Shown: positions 46,148 to 54,800 of the stretch, piece by piece
How the letters are laid out: every line of letters starts with the position of its first letter
Position numbering within the stretch: the stretch's first letter is position 1
NCBI GenBank assembly: GCA_046297395.1
Contig: JBKCNM010000031.1
Span: forward strand, 69,764 to 133,763
Source: JBEICQ01 sp046297395
GTDB taxonomy: Bacteria; Bacteroidota; Bacteroidia; UBA4408
Direction of reading: 5' to 3'
Length of the DNA: 64,000 nt
The notes under the pieces: model-generated
What the model was told of the DNA's origin: nothing
What the model saw: the letters and a program-made list of their open reading frames with translations, nothing else
Database searches by the model: none
Program-made: the position numbers and the translations under genes

Positions 46148-47455
46148 ATGGGTAAATTCCGAATCTCAGGCGGTCACCGCCTCAAAGGCGATATTACTCC
46201 GCAGGGAGCAAAAAACGAAGCCCTTCAGGTGCTTTGTGCCGTATTGCTTACCCCACAAAAAGTAACCATCTCCAATGTGCCGGATATTGTTGATGTAAAC
46301 AAGCTGATTGATCTGCTTAAGGAGCTGGGAGTGAAAATTGAAAAAACAGGGCATGAGGAGTTTAGTTTTCAGGCGGATGAGGTTGACATCGATTACATGA
46401 ATACCCCGGAGTTCCGGAAAAAGGCAGCAGCACTCAGAGGATCTATCATGATTGTAGGTCCTCTCTTGGCCAGATTCGGGAAAGGCTATATTCCCAAACC
46501 CGGAGGGGATAAAATTGGTCGCAGGCGCTTGGACACACACTTCATTGGATTCATGAACCTGGGCGCACGCTTTGACTATACCGAAGGCGAAGAATTTTAC
46601 CGGGTAGAAGCCGGAGAACTCAGAGGCGCATACATGCTTCTGGATGAAGCTTCTGTAACAGGCACAGCCAATATAGTGATGGCTGCAAGCATGGCCAAAG
46701 GAACCACCACCATTTACAATGCGGCCTGCGAACCCTATCTGCAGCAACTATGCAAAATGCTCAATCGCATGGGTGCCAATATATCAGGCATCGGAAGTAA
46801 TTTGCTCACCATTAAGGGCGTGGATGCACTCGGCGGCACAACCCACAGGCTATTGCCCGACATGATTGAAATCGGTTCCTTCATTGGGATGGCAGCCATG
46901 ACCCAATCTGAAATCACCATTAAAAATGTTTCCTATCCCGACCTGGGAATTATTCCTGACACCTTTCGCAAACTGGGTATCGAAATGGAACTCAAAGGGG
47001 ATGACCTGTATATCCCCACGCAAGAAAATTACGAGATTGATACCTTCATCGATGGTTCCATCCTTACCGTGGCCGATGCCATCTGGCCGGGCTTTACACC
47101 CGACCTGCTGAGCATTGTACTGGTTGTGGCAACACAGGCCAAAGGCAGTGTACTCATTCATCAGAAAATGTTTGAAAGCAGGCTCTTCTTTGTTGACAAA
47201 CTCATCGACATGGGGGCGCAAATCATTCTCTGCGATCCCCATAGAGCCACCGTCATTGGCCTTAACAGACAACATCCCCTGAGAGGAATCAACATGACCT
47301 CTCCCGATATTCGTGCCGGGGTTTCTCTACTCATTGCAGCCATGAGCGCAAGCGGAACAAGTACCATTGACAACATCGAACAAATTGACCGCGGATACCA
47401 AAATATCGATACCCGCTTGAATCGTTTGGGTGCCCGCATTGAGCGTATTGAATAA
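46148..47455 (+). CDS. murA: UDP-N-acetylglucosamine 1-carboxyvinyltransferase (Asp-type MurA)
   Basis: Catalyses the first committed step of peptidoglycan synthesis, adding enolpyruvate from PEP to UDP-GlcNAc. The 435 residues form the two-domain EPSP-synthase fold: FRISGGHRLKGDITPQGAKN at the start and Lys22 in GAKNEA. The active-site loop reads KPGGDKIGRRR: residue 121 is Asp (codon 46508-46510), where E. coli has Cys115, the target of fosfomycin. Asp-type MurA enzymes are active and fosfomycin-insensitive in Mycobacterium and Chlamydia. The longest frame begins at 46094; the ATG at 46148 gives the family's start. Confidence 0.95.
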   Translation: MGKFRISGGHRLKGDITPQGAKNEALQVLCAVLLTPQKVTISNVPDIVDVNKLIDLLKELGVKIEKTGHEEFSFQADEVDIDYMNTPEFRKKAAALRGSIMIVGPLLARFGKGYIPKPGGDKIGRRRLDTHFIGFMNLGARFDYTEGEEFYRVEAGELRGAYMLLDEASVTGTANIVMAASMAKGTTTIYNAACEPYLQQLCKMLNRMGANISGIGSNLLTIKGVDALGGTTHRLLPDMIEIGSFIGMAAMTQSEITIKNVSYPDLGIIPDTFRKLGIEMELKGDDLYIPTQENYEIDTFIDGSILTVADAIWPGFTPDLLSIVLVVATQAKGSVLIHQKMFESRLFFVDKLIDMGAQIILCDPHRATVIGLNRQHPLRGINMTSPDIRAGVSLLIAAMSASGTSTIDNIEQIDRGYQNIDTRLNRLGARIERIE

Positions 47456-47518
47456 AATCCGATATTTGAACTCATCCCCATAAACCAAAACCAACATCAA
47501 TACACAAAAGAACATCAC

Positions 47519-48061
47519 ATGAAAAAATACAACCTGATTCTCGGAATGCTCGCTTTTACCGCCCTCTTTTGCGGTTTTGCCATGACCAAGGGAGACCCTG
47601 CTCCCGTGGGTCTTAACATCGGAAACAAAGCCCCCGACATGGTTTACAAAAATCCCAAAGGAGAGGATGTAAGCCTGAGCAAAATCAACAAGGGTAAAAT
47701 CGTGCTCATCGACTTTTGGGCATCCTGGTGCGGACCTTGCCGCAGAGAAAATCCAAGCGTAGTAATGGCGTACAAAAAATATAAAAATGCCAAGTTCAAA
47801 GACGGAGCCAAAGAGTTTACAATTTACAGCGTCTCTCTTGACAAAAGCAAAGAGGCATGGGTAAAAGCCATTCAGCAGGACGGATTGGAATGGGAATACC
47901 ATGTGAGTGACCTTATGCACTGGAACAGTGCTGCTGCTCAACAATACAATGTAAACTCCATCCCCATGAATTTTTTGCTTGACGCCAAGGGGATTATCGT
48001 TGCAAAAAACTTAAGGGGAAGCGAGCTGGATGCAGAAATAGAAAAACTCATCGCCAAGTAA
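47519..48061 (+). CDS. TlpA-family thioredoxin-like protein
   Basis: A 180-residue exported thiol-disulfide protein. An N-terminal signal segment (YNLILGMLAFTALFCGFA) precedes an AhpC/TSA-thioredoxin fold. The active site is WASWCGPCR with Cys71 and Cys74, and the cis-Pro is in NSIPMNFLLD. Proteins of this type reduce or oxidise periplasmic proteins, for example in cytochrome c maturation, but the partner is unknown. It is 63 bases after murA and is ended by a strong terminator. Confidence 0.88.
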   Translation: MKKYNLILGMLAFTALFCGFAMTKGDPAPVGLNIGNKAPDMVYKNPKGEDVSLSKINKGKIVLIDFWASWCGPCRRENPSVVMAYKKYKNAKFKDGAKEFTIYSVSLDKSKEAWVKAIQQDGLEWEYHVSDLMHWNSAAAQQYNVNSIPMNFLLDAKGIIVAKNLRGSELDAEIEKLIAK

Positions 48062-48082
48062 TCCCTCATCAAAAAACTCATT

Positions 48083-48114
48083 AGTCACATTCCATATGGA
48101 TGTGACTTTTTTTA
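48083..48114 (+). terminator. Rho-independent terminator of tlpA-like gene, abutting the mscS start
   Basis: AGTCACAT(T)CC and GGATGTGACT form a ten-base-pair stem with one bulged T and an ATAT loop (48083-48107), followed at once by a run of seven T (48107-48113). It begins 22 bases after the tlpA-like stop and ends four bases before the mscS ATG at 48118. Confidence 0.75.
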
Positions 48115-48117
48115 TTT

Positions 48118-49185
48118 ATGAACAGTACATACTTTGGAAATACGCCTGAACAATACCTTTGGTTTGCAGGGATATTACTGGCGGGGATTCTATCAAGGAA
48201 AATTTTTGCCTGGTTATTTTCCAATCTGTTTTTTAGAATCCTCAACAAATACTCAAGAGAACTTGGATTCAAAGCCTTTCTGGAACTGTTGCGCAAACCT
48301 TTTGGTGGGTTTGTCCTGCTCTTTTGCATTTATCTTGCCTTTAGCCAACTGAATTACCCCGAATCCTGGCACCTTGCACCCGGCAATACTTTTGGTGTGC
48401 GCATGGTCATTGCCCGAAGTTTTCAGGTGGGTATAGTGATGTCACTCACCTGGATTATTCTTCGCATGGTTGATTTTGCAGCACTGGTTTATCGCAAAAA
48501 GGCCGAAGAAAATGAATCGATGGCCAGGGCTCAAATCATTCCATTTGCCAAGGAAGCAGTGAAAATAAGCATTGCTCTGCTCTCTTTGTTTTTTATCCTC
48601 GGCGTAATCTTTGAACTCAATATTGCTTCTCTTATCGCAGGCCTTGGTATTGGTGGTTTGGCCATTGCCCTTGCTGCCAAGGAATCATTGGAAAACCTCT
48701 TGGGATCTTTTACCATTTTTTTTGATAAACCCTTTGCCGTTGGCGATCTGGTGGAAACCTCCGGAGTAAAGGGACATGTAGAACGCATCGGATTTAGAAG
48801 CACACGCATCCGCACCCTCGACAAAAGTTTTGTAACCGTACCCAATAAAAAACTCACCGACAGCGTACTGGAAAACATCACCCTCAAAACCATGCAAAGA
48901 ATACGCATCGTATTGCTTATTCCGAATGACGCCGGCGCCGAGAAAATTGCATCACTCAAAACAGAGATGCTTGCCTATTTGCAGAAAAACAACAAACTCA
49001 CCGGCGAAAGAAGTATCCGTTTTGAATCCATCGATCCCAGAGGAGCGTTTGAATTGCTTATTATCTGTTTTGCAGCCACACAAAATGCAGATGAGGCTGC
49101 GGATATCAAGGAAGAATTGCAGCTTGCCCTGCTCAACATGCTGCAAAATCACCAGCTTAAACTTTTTGTGCCGGCACATGGCTAA
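48118..49185 (+). CDS. MscS-family mechanosensitive ion channel
   Basis: A 355-residue membrane channel that releases solutes on hypo-osmotic shock. Three to five TM helices lie in residues 10-170. The pore-lining helix and beta domain show IASLIAGLGIGGLAIALAAK, then ENLLGSFTIFFDKPFAVGDL and GHVERIGFRSTRIRTLD, which are typical MscS signatures. The C-terminal domain has a mixed alpha/beta form. The start codon lies right after a terminator hairpin, so the source of its transcript is unclear. Its 3' end overlaps the RNase H gene by eight bases. Confidence 0.92.
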   Translation: MNSTYFGNTPEQYLWFAGILLAGILSRKIFAWLFSNLFFRILNKYSRELGFKAFLELLRKPFGGFVLLFCIYLAFSQLNYPESWHLAPGNTFGVRMVIARSFQVGIVMSLTWIILRMVDFAALVYRKKAEENESMARAQIIPFAKEAVKISIALLSLFFILGVIFELNIASLIAGLGIGGLAIALAAKESLENLLGSFTIFFDKPFAVGDLVETSGVKGHVERIGFRSTRIRTLDKSFVTVPNKKLTDSVLENITLKTMQRIRIVLLIPNDAGAEKIASLKTEMLAYLQKNNKLTGERSIRFESIDPRGAFELLIICFAATQNADEAADIKEELQLALLNMLQNHQLKLFVPAHG

Positions 49186-49801
49186 CAAGACCAAATGCTA
49201 TGTGGTTTGGGCCGGTCGCATCCCCGGTATATACCAAACATGGGAAGAATGCAGCAAACAAATTCATGGGTTTCCGGGTGCCAAATACCGGGCATTTCCC
49301 AACCTTGAACAAGCCAAGCTGGCTTTTGAAACTGCTCCTGTGCCAACCTTCAAAAAAAAGGGACAGACCATTGCCACTCAGAGGGTGAAATTACCCAAAC
49401 CCATAGGTACTTTTTTGTGTGTGGATGCTTCCTGGATTACCACCACGGGTGCTTCAGAATATAGAGGGGTAATGATGCCTTCCGGTGAGGTTATTTTTTC
49501 GCGAGGACCTTTCCAAAAAGGCACCAACAATGTGGTTGAATTTATTGCCATTGTGCATGCGCTTGCCTGGTGCAAACAAAAAGATTCAGGCATCACCATT
49601 TATAGCGACAGTGCTACTGCTATTGCCTGGTTGCGCAAAAAAAAAGCAAATTCCAAATTAAACGGCGAGGGAAGCGACGAATTGCTGGAACTCCTCTACA
49701 GAGCAGAAAAGTGGATCAGGGAAAATACCTGGAGCAATGCCGTTCTCAAATGGGAAACCGAACAATGGGGAGAGATTCCGGCCGACTACGGGAGGAAATA
49801 A
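49178..49801 (+). CDS. Viroplasmin-RNase HI protein
   Basis: A 207-residue protein. The N-terminal ~45 residues form the caulimovirus viroplasmin domain (KCYVVWAGRIPGIYQTWEEC; FPGAKYRAFPNLEQAKLAF), which binds RNA-DNA hybrids. The rest is RNase H1: Asp in LCVDASWITTTG, Glu in NNVVEFIAIVHAL and Asp in IYSDSATAIAWL form the metal site. It removes RNA primers and R-loops. The longer frame starting at 48926 lies within mscS; the ATG at 49178 begins the viroplasmin domain. A final Asp in IPADYGRK completes the catalytic set. Confidence 0.87.
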   Translation: MANKTKCYVVWAGRIPGIYQTWEECSKQIHGFPGAKYRAFPNLEQAKLAFETAPVPTFKKKGQTIATQRVKLPKPIGTFLCVDASWITTTGASEYRGVMMPSGEVIFSRGPFQKGTNNVVEFIAIVHALAWCKQKDSGITIYSDSATAIAWLRKKKANSKLNGEGSDELLELLYRAEKWIRENTWSNAVLKWETEQWGEIPADYGRK

Positions 49802-49808
49802 CTTTTGA

Positions 49809-50867
49809 TTAAAAACAGATTCCGGCCACACATACATCATCTACCTGAGGAAGTTTTTCTCGCCACAAGAGATGCGTTTGCAAAAGATATTCTTTCTGTT
49901 CCTCCGGAGATAGATGCGCAATCTCTCTTACCAGTTTTTGCATGTTTCCCGTCATGAATTTCTTGCCTTTTTCTCCGCCAAACTGATCGGCATAACCATC
50001 TGTATGCAGATACACCCTCAAGCCTTTTCTGATGGGAATGGCATGCTCCGTAAAATGCTCCATGTTTTCGAAAACCAAACCTCCGATAGCGCGTTTGTCG
50101 GGTTTTATCTCTGTAAATTCTTTTTCATCAAGAAGCCAGCAAGGCCTGTTGGCACCGGCATAAAGGATTTCCTGTTGCAAGGTATCTATGCATATCAAAG
50201 CAATGTCCATTCCGTCGCGCGAAGCACTCGCTTCTCTGTCCTGCTTGAGTGTAATCCTGATGTTATGATCGAGCTCATTGAGGATGGCTGCAGGGGAAGT
50301 TATGCCTTTTTCTTTTACAATCTGATTGAGCAGGGTATTGCCAATCATGCTCATGAATGCCCCGGGAACACCATGACCCGTGCAATCTGCAATAGCCATT
50401 ACATAGGAATGATTGCCGGTAGCATGAAACCAGTAAAAATCTCCACTCACAACATCCCTGGGTAAATACAATACAAACAAACCCGGAAGGTGTTGGCGGA
50501 TTTCGTTTTGGTCGGGCAGAATGCTTTGCTGAATGATCCTGGCATACTCAATGCTTTCGGTTACCGAACGATGCTCTTCCTCAACCACCATGCGCAACTG
50601 ATTGATTCTTTCTTTTTCCTGATGAATGCTCATGCTTTGCTGCCAAAGCTTTTTTACCCTGTCGTCGAGCTTTGCTTTTTCCTGCTCCAGTTTTTGTTTT
50701 TCTGCAGCAAGCAACACATTGGTTTCTTCTATTTTTTTTCTTTCCACATGCACCGTCTCGCTCATCTGCCAGAGCTTTCGGTTTTTTTCCACGGCTGCTT
50801 CTTTTTCTGCTTCCAGGGCTGTTATACGCTGCAACAATTGCTTGATATCAGAGGCAGAATCCTGCAT
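49809..50867 (-). CDS. Coiled-coil SpoIIE-type (PP2C) Ser/Thr phosphatase
   Basis: A 352-residue soluble phosphatase. Residues 1-115 are a long coiled coil (ITALEAEKEAAVEKNRKLWQ; LAAEKQKLEQEKAKLDDRV). The PP2C/SpoIIE domain follows with metal-binding MAIADCTGHGVPGAFMSMIG and VYLHTDGYADQFGGEKGKKF. This resembles the catalytic half of SiaA, but without its membrane and HAMP part. It is the last gene of the five-gene operon headed by a SiaC-type gene, so the SiaC-like protein is the most likely substrate. The gene starts 30 bases after the membrane protein stop. Confidence 0.85.
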   Translation of the reverse strand: MQDSASDIKQLLQRITALEAEKEAAVEKNRKLWQMSETVHVERKKIEETNVLLAAEKQKLEQEKAKLDDRVKKLWQQSMSIHQEKERINQLRMVVEEEHRSVTESIEYARIIQQSILPDQNEIRQHLPGLFVLYLPRDVVSGDFYWFHATGNHSYVMAIADCTGHGVPGAFMSMIGNTLLNQIVKEKGITSPAAILNELDHNIRITLKQDREASASRDGMDIALICIDTLQQEILYAGANRPCWLLDEKEFTEIKPDKRAIGGLVFENMEHFTEHAIPIRKGLRVYLHTDGYADQFGGEKGKKFMTGNMQKLVREIAHLSPEEQKEYLLQTHLLWREKLPQVDDVCVAGICF

Positions 50868-50897
50868 GCTTTTAAGGGTATCTCTTTTGTTAATGAT

Positions 50898-51824
50898 TTA
50901 TTCTTTCTCTATTTCTTCAACAAAGGCATCCAGGTTTTTTTCAAAGGTATTATACCTTGCTTCCATGATAAGTCCTTCCTTGGTAAATTGATTTTGGTCT
51001 GCTCTGTATTCCTCCATCTTGGGAGGAAGGGTATTGCTGTATAATCCCGGCGCCAAATGCAACAGTCTGCCCAAAAACCAGATGGACAAAAGGGAGATAC
51101 AAAAAAAAGTTTGCTTGTGCAGGGGCTGAAGTAACGGAAGGCTATCCAAGGCAATTTGTTTTTTTAGATACATCCAAAACAAAAACAGGATGGAAACAAA
51201 AAACAGCATCAATGAAAGATAAGATATTGGGTTTGCTCCGGGCCAGTGCTGGATTTTAAACAAAAGTCCTATAAAAGTGATAGCCATATAGAGGTAAGTT
51301 GTTACATGAACTACCCTTGGCAAAAAGCCTTCCATCGCTTTGAGTAATTTAAATGACAATGCCCGACTAAAAAAGTAAAAGCAAACACTGCTTCCCAAAA
51401 CAAGTAATATCGAGGCTCCCATGATGTGCTGAAACTTGGATGCCAGCCCAACCAACAACATAGAAATGAGCATTGGAAAAACAAATGCCTGTTGCTTTTT
51501 AGCGGATATCATCAGTACAAGTAAAGAAAGGAGTGGCAAAAGTGAAGCACATGCAAAAATCCATTCCTGCTTCGTCCTATCTTGAAAAAAAGGAAAAACA
51601 AAAAGAAAGTGCAAGATCCACCAGGGAAATACCAGCCATTTGATTTTTGTGTTGCCCGGATGCCTATCATAAGCCTCCAGCACCAGGAGGAAAGAGATGA
51701 TGCGGAAGCACCATGCCACCAGTTTCAAACCCCATGTGTTTTCTGCCATATTGCTGAAAAAGCCCGGCAACAACAAAAAAAGCAGGACGGTAATCCAGGT
51801 ATATCTCGTTTTAGAATCTCTCAT
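50898..51824 (-). CDS. Polytopic membrane protein of the STAND/SiaC operon
   Basis: A 308-residue membrane protein with about eight hydrophobic segments and a charged C-terminal tail of some 45 residues (MEEYRADQNQFTKEGLIMEA). LLFKIQHWPGA, between two helices, resembles the K-I-x-HWPGA motif of GldL-like Bacteroidota membrane proteins, and KFQHIMGAS is a second weaker copy. The family was not recognised. It lies between the nSTAND NTPase and the phosphatase gene, so a role in anchoring or sensing for that system is inferred. Confidence 0.65.
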   Translation of the reverse strand: MRDSKTRYTWITVLLFLLLPGFFSNMAENTWGLKLVAWCFRIISFLLVLEAYDRHPGNTKIKWLVFPWWILHFLFVFPFFQDRTKQEWIFACASLLPLLSLLVLMISAKKQQAFVFPMLISMLLVGLASKFQHIMGASILLVLGSSVCFYFFSRALSFKLLKAMEGFLPRVVHVTTYLYMAITFIGLLFKIQHWPGANPISYLSLMLFFVSILFLFWMYLKKQIALDSLPLLQPLHKQTFFCISLLSIWFLGRLLHLAPGLYSNTLPPKMEEYRADQNQFTKEGLIMEARYNTFEKNLDAFVEEIEKE

Positions 51825-51856
51825 GTTTGCATTTCTATTGGTGTTTATTTTAGCTA

Positions 51857-54800
51857 TTACCTAATTGTAACGGTGTTCTGGTAATTATAATAGCCTATCT
51901 CAAATGTTTTTCGAGCAGGCATGAACAATGTATTGTTATTGTTATTGTTGCTCCTCATAAGCATCCAGGTATTTAACCAAAAACGCATGCCATTGATTTC
52001 GCTTCCACCAAGCAGTTGCTCTGCATCAAACAAAGCCCCACGATCGACCAATCCCGAAAAATAATTGTACTTGTAGTCCTCATTGCTCCCTGCAGTATTG
52101 GAGGAAATACGCCCTGCAAACTTTTCACCATTAATGCCTCCTATAAGGGCAAGGGATCTGAGGTACTTTCGTTGCAGCTTGTCAAGGAGGTGGTTTTCCT
52201 TTTTGTATATATGCTGAAGAAGTGGAAGGGCATGCTCTTCATAACCCTTGTCTATAAATGTTTCACAAAGCATGAGTAGATCTTCCTGTGCTATCAGTTG
52301 CATGCTGCTGCTGTCTAAAAACATGGCTACTTCTACCGGATAACCTTTTAAAATAAGACTTCTGCACAATGCCGGAATATTCATAAGAGAAAAATACCTA
52401 TTCTCGGCAGGGATATGTATGTGTATTTGTTTGGCTTGGGCTTGCTTACTTGTAACCAGGGAAACCAAGTCGAAGTAATTGGTTTTTGCCAACTCGGCAG
52501 GAAGAAAGGACTTCTTTAACATCTTATTGAAAACCCTTGCAAAAACAGGTCCTGACTCAAAGAAGTCCTTATCAAACCAACTCCCTTGAATTTCTTTGAG
52601 CGTTTCCTCTGTAAGATGCAGGGTGTCTGATGCATCTGCTTCCTCGTAAAACCCTTCCTTGTTCTCATAAATGCCACTTTGGGGCCAGGGTACTTCAGAG
52701 GTAGTTTTTTCATCCCAATAACTGAGGTATATATTCCCTTCAAATGGATTTTCGCCGCCCATAAAACTTCCGGCGTATTTTCCCGGCATAGAGTACATAA
52801 AATCATTTCCAGACAGCTTAGTTGCCGTACCTATGGAGCTATTTTTGTCTTTGATCAGGTAAAATTGATGCCAAGCTTTCCTGATTGCTTTTTTCTCGCC
52901 TGCTGTGTCTCCTGCATGGTGCAGAAAAGCAGCATATTTTTTTTCATAGTGTGCAAGCAAAAGTTTTTGCTGCTCGGAGTTCAATCCTCTTTTATTCACC
53001 GAGGAAGTAAGATTTTCGTATGCTGCCTTCACCGCCTTGGTCGGCAAAAAATACTGACACATGGGTGGGAATCTTTTTTGAATTTCGAGTCCGGCTAAGA
53101 TCTCCTGCACTGAATAATACAAAATTTTTACTGCAAGGTTCCTGATTCTGTCTTCCTTTTCGCAGAAGCGCAAAATGGCCTTCCATGTTTCGGAGGCATC
53201 TGCATTTTTATTGGCCAGCAGCGTGCCAAACAGAACAAGGTCATCTATGGTTTTTAATTTCCCGGACTGGTTAAAATCCTTTTCGTTTTGAAAGGTTTTT
53301 TGAAAGGCCTTTTGAGAAGCATATTCCTGCTGTTGAAAGAACAGGATCTGGGGAATAAAAAAACCATTGTTTACAAAGCCAAGCGGTGCCGCTTCGGCCT
53401 TATCAGCATCATATAATTTCCTGCATTTGTCAAGCAATGCAGGTACATCCCCATGGGTATTAAAATAGGCAAACAACAAGGGATGCTCAGGGCTGAGCAG
53501 GCTATTGGCAGCAAACAAGGGATTGAGAGAGATTTTTTCCAGAAAAACCTTTTTTGGATTTTTTTCCTTATAACGAATTACTGCCATCATCAGTTGCTCG
53601 TTGATTGAATGTGTTTTTTCTTTTAGCTCATCCATGCCGGGTACACCTGCAGCACTGAGCCACAACAAAACCTTGGTGAATAAGTGTGCGTGCAGGGTAT
53701 TTATTTGCTGGGCTTCTCCTTTTTCTATGCTTTGAATCTGCTCTTCCGTAATCTTCCTTAAGGAAGAAAAACCATGGTCTGCAAGTTTTTTCAAAAACGG
53801 CAGATCTCTGCAATACGAGGCCGTGTCAGCATCTTTAAGCAAACACCAATTGATGGCTTCTCTGACAATGGTAATCTGCGTGGAGTCTTCCATGTTTCGG
53901 ATGGCATCAATAAACATCCCTGCATCGGCCGAGTCGCGGTTAAATCGGCTATATTCGATTAAAAAGGCAGCTTTCTTCTTTTCGGAGATGTAAGGATTAT
54001 TCAGGTTCTCCAGATTAAATGCCATCACCCGTTTTATTACCTGTTCGTTCTGTTTGGCATACCAATCCAGGTAAAAATAGATACAAGAGCAAATAACGAG
54101 TACTACACCCACATGCATCAGCAGGCGGTTGGCTCCATACTTCAACACAAAACGGTTGAACATGAGGTTGCGGGCGCTGGCTTTAATAAATACCTGAGCC
54201 TCCTTCAGTTCTTTATCAAACTGAATTTTCTTTGTTTGCTTGTCCTCACCCGATTCGTCATATTTAAGCAACCATCCGGCAGAAGGTCGCTTTTGGGAAA
54301 ACCACTGCTCAAAATAATTGAGGGAGCCGATGGGCAGCAGGTATCCACTGTCTTTATTGTTTGCATACCAGCGCTGCATCTGCACTAAAAAATCGGCATA
54401 TACCATGCGGTCGTCGTACTCCTGCCGAGACAATTCCTGGAGGCGTTCCCAATTGCGTATCAGGCTCTCGTGGCTGATGTCGAGCAAACTTTCTGCAAGC
54501 AAAACGGATTGCTCGTTGTCATAGGGTTTAATCAAAGTATTGCCCTGTTTCCTAAAATGGGCAACAAAAACCGCAACATGTTCAATCGTAAAATCTTTTT
54601 CATCAATGATGCCCACTATCTCTTCTGCAGTCATGCGGTTACGCACATATCTTCCGGCATCTGCTTTTACCATACACTGCAAGAGGGTATTTAGGATATG
54701 CTCACTACGGGAAATCCAGGGCATATCTGCATAATTGCTTCTAACCTCTTCGAGTGTTTTTTCATACAACTCTCCTGCATGAGCATTCAGCACATTTTCC

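Noticed and set aside
46166..46747. 193-codon minus-strand frame inside murA
   Set aside because: Antisense to murA with His/Phe/Cys-rich composition and no motif.
47327..47944. 205-codon minus-strand frame across the murA/tlpA junction
   Set aside because: Antisense to two well-supported genes; composition is that of a shadow frame.
49914..51044. Two plus-strand frames of 183 and 184 codons antisense to the phosphatase and membrane protein genes
   Set aside because: The minus-strand genes carry the PP2C motifs and TM pattern; the opposite frames have no recognisable domain.
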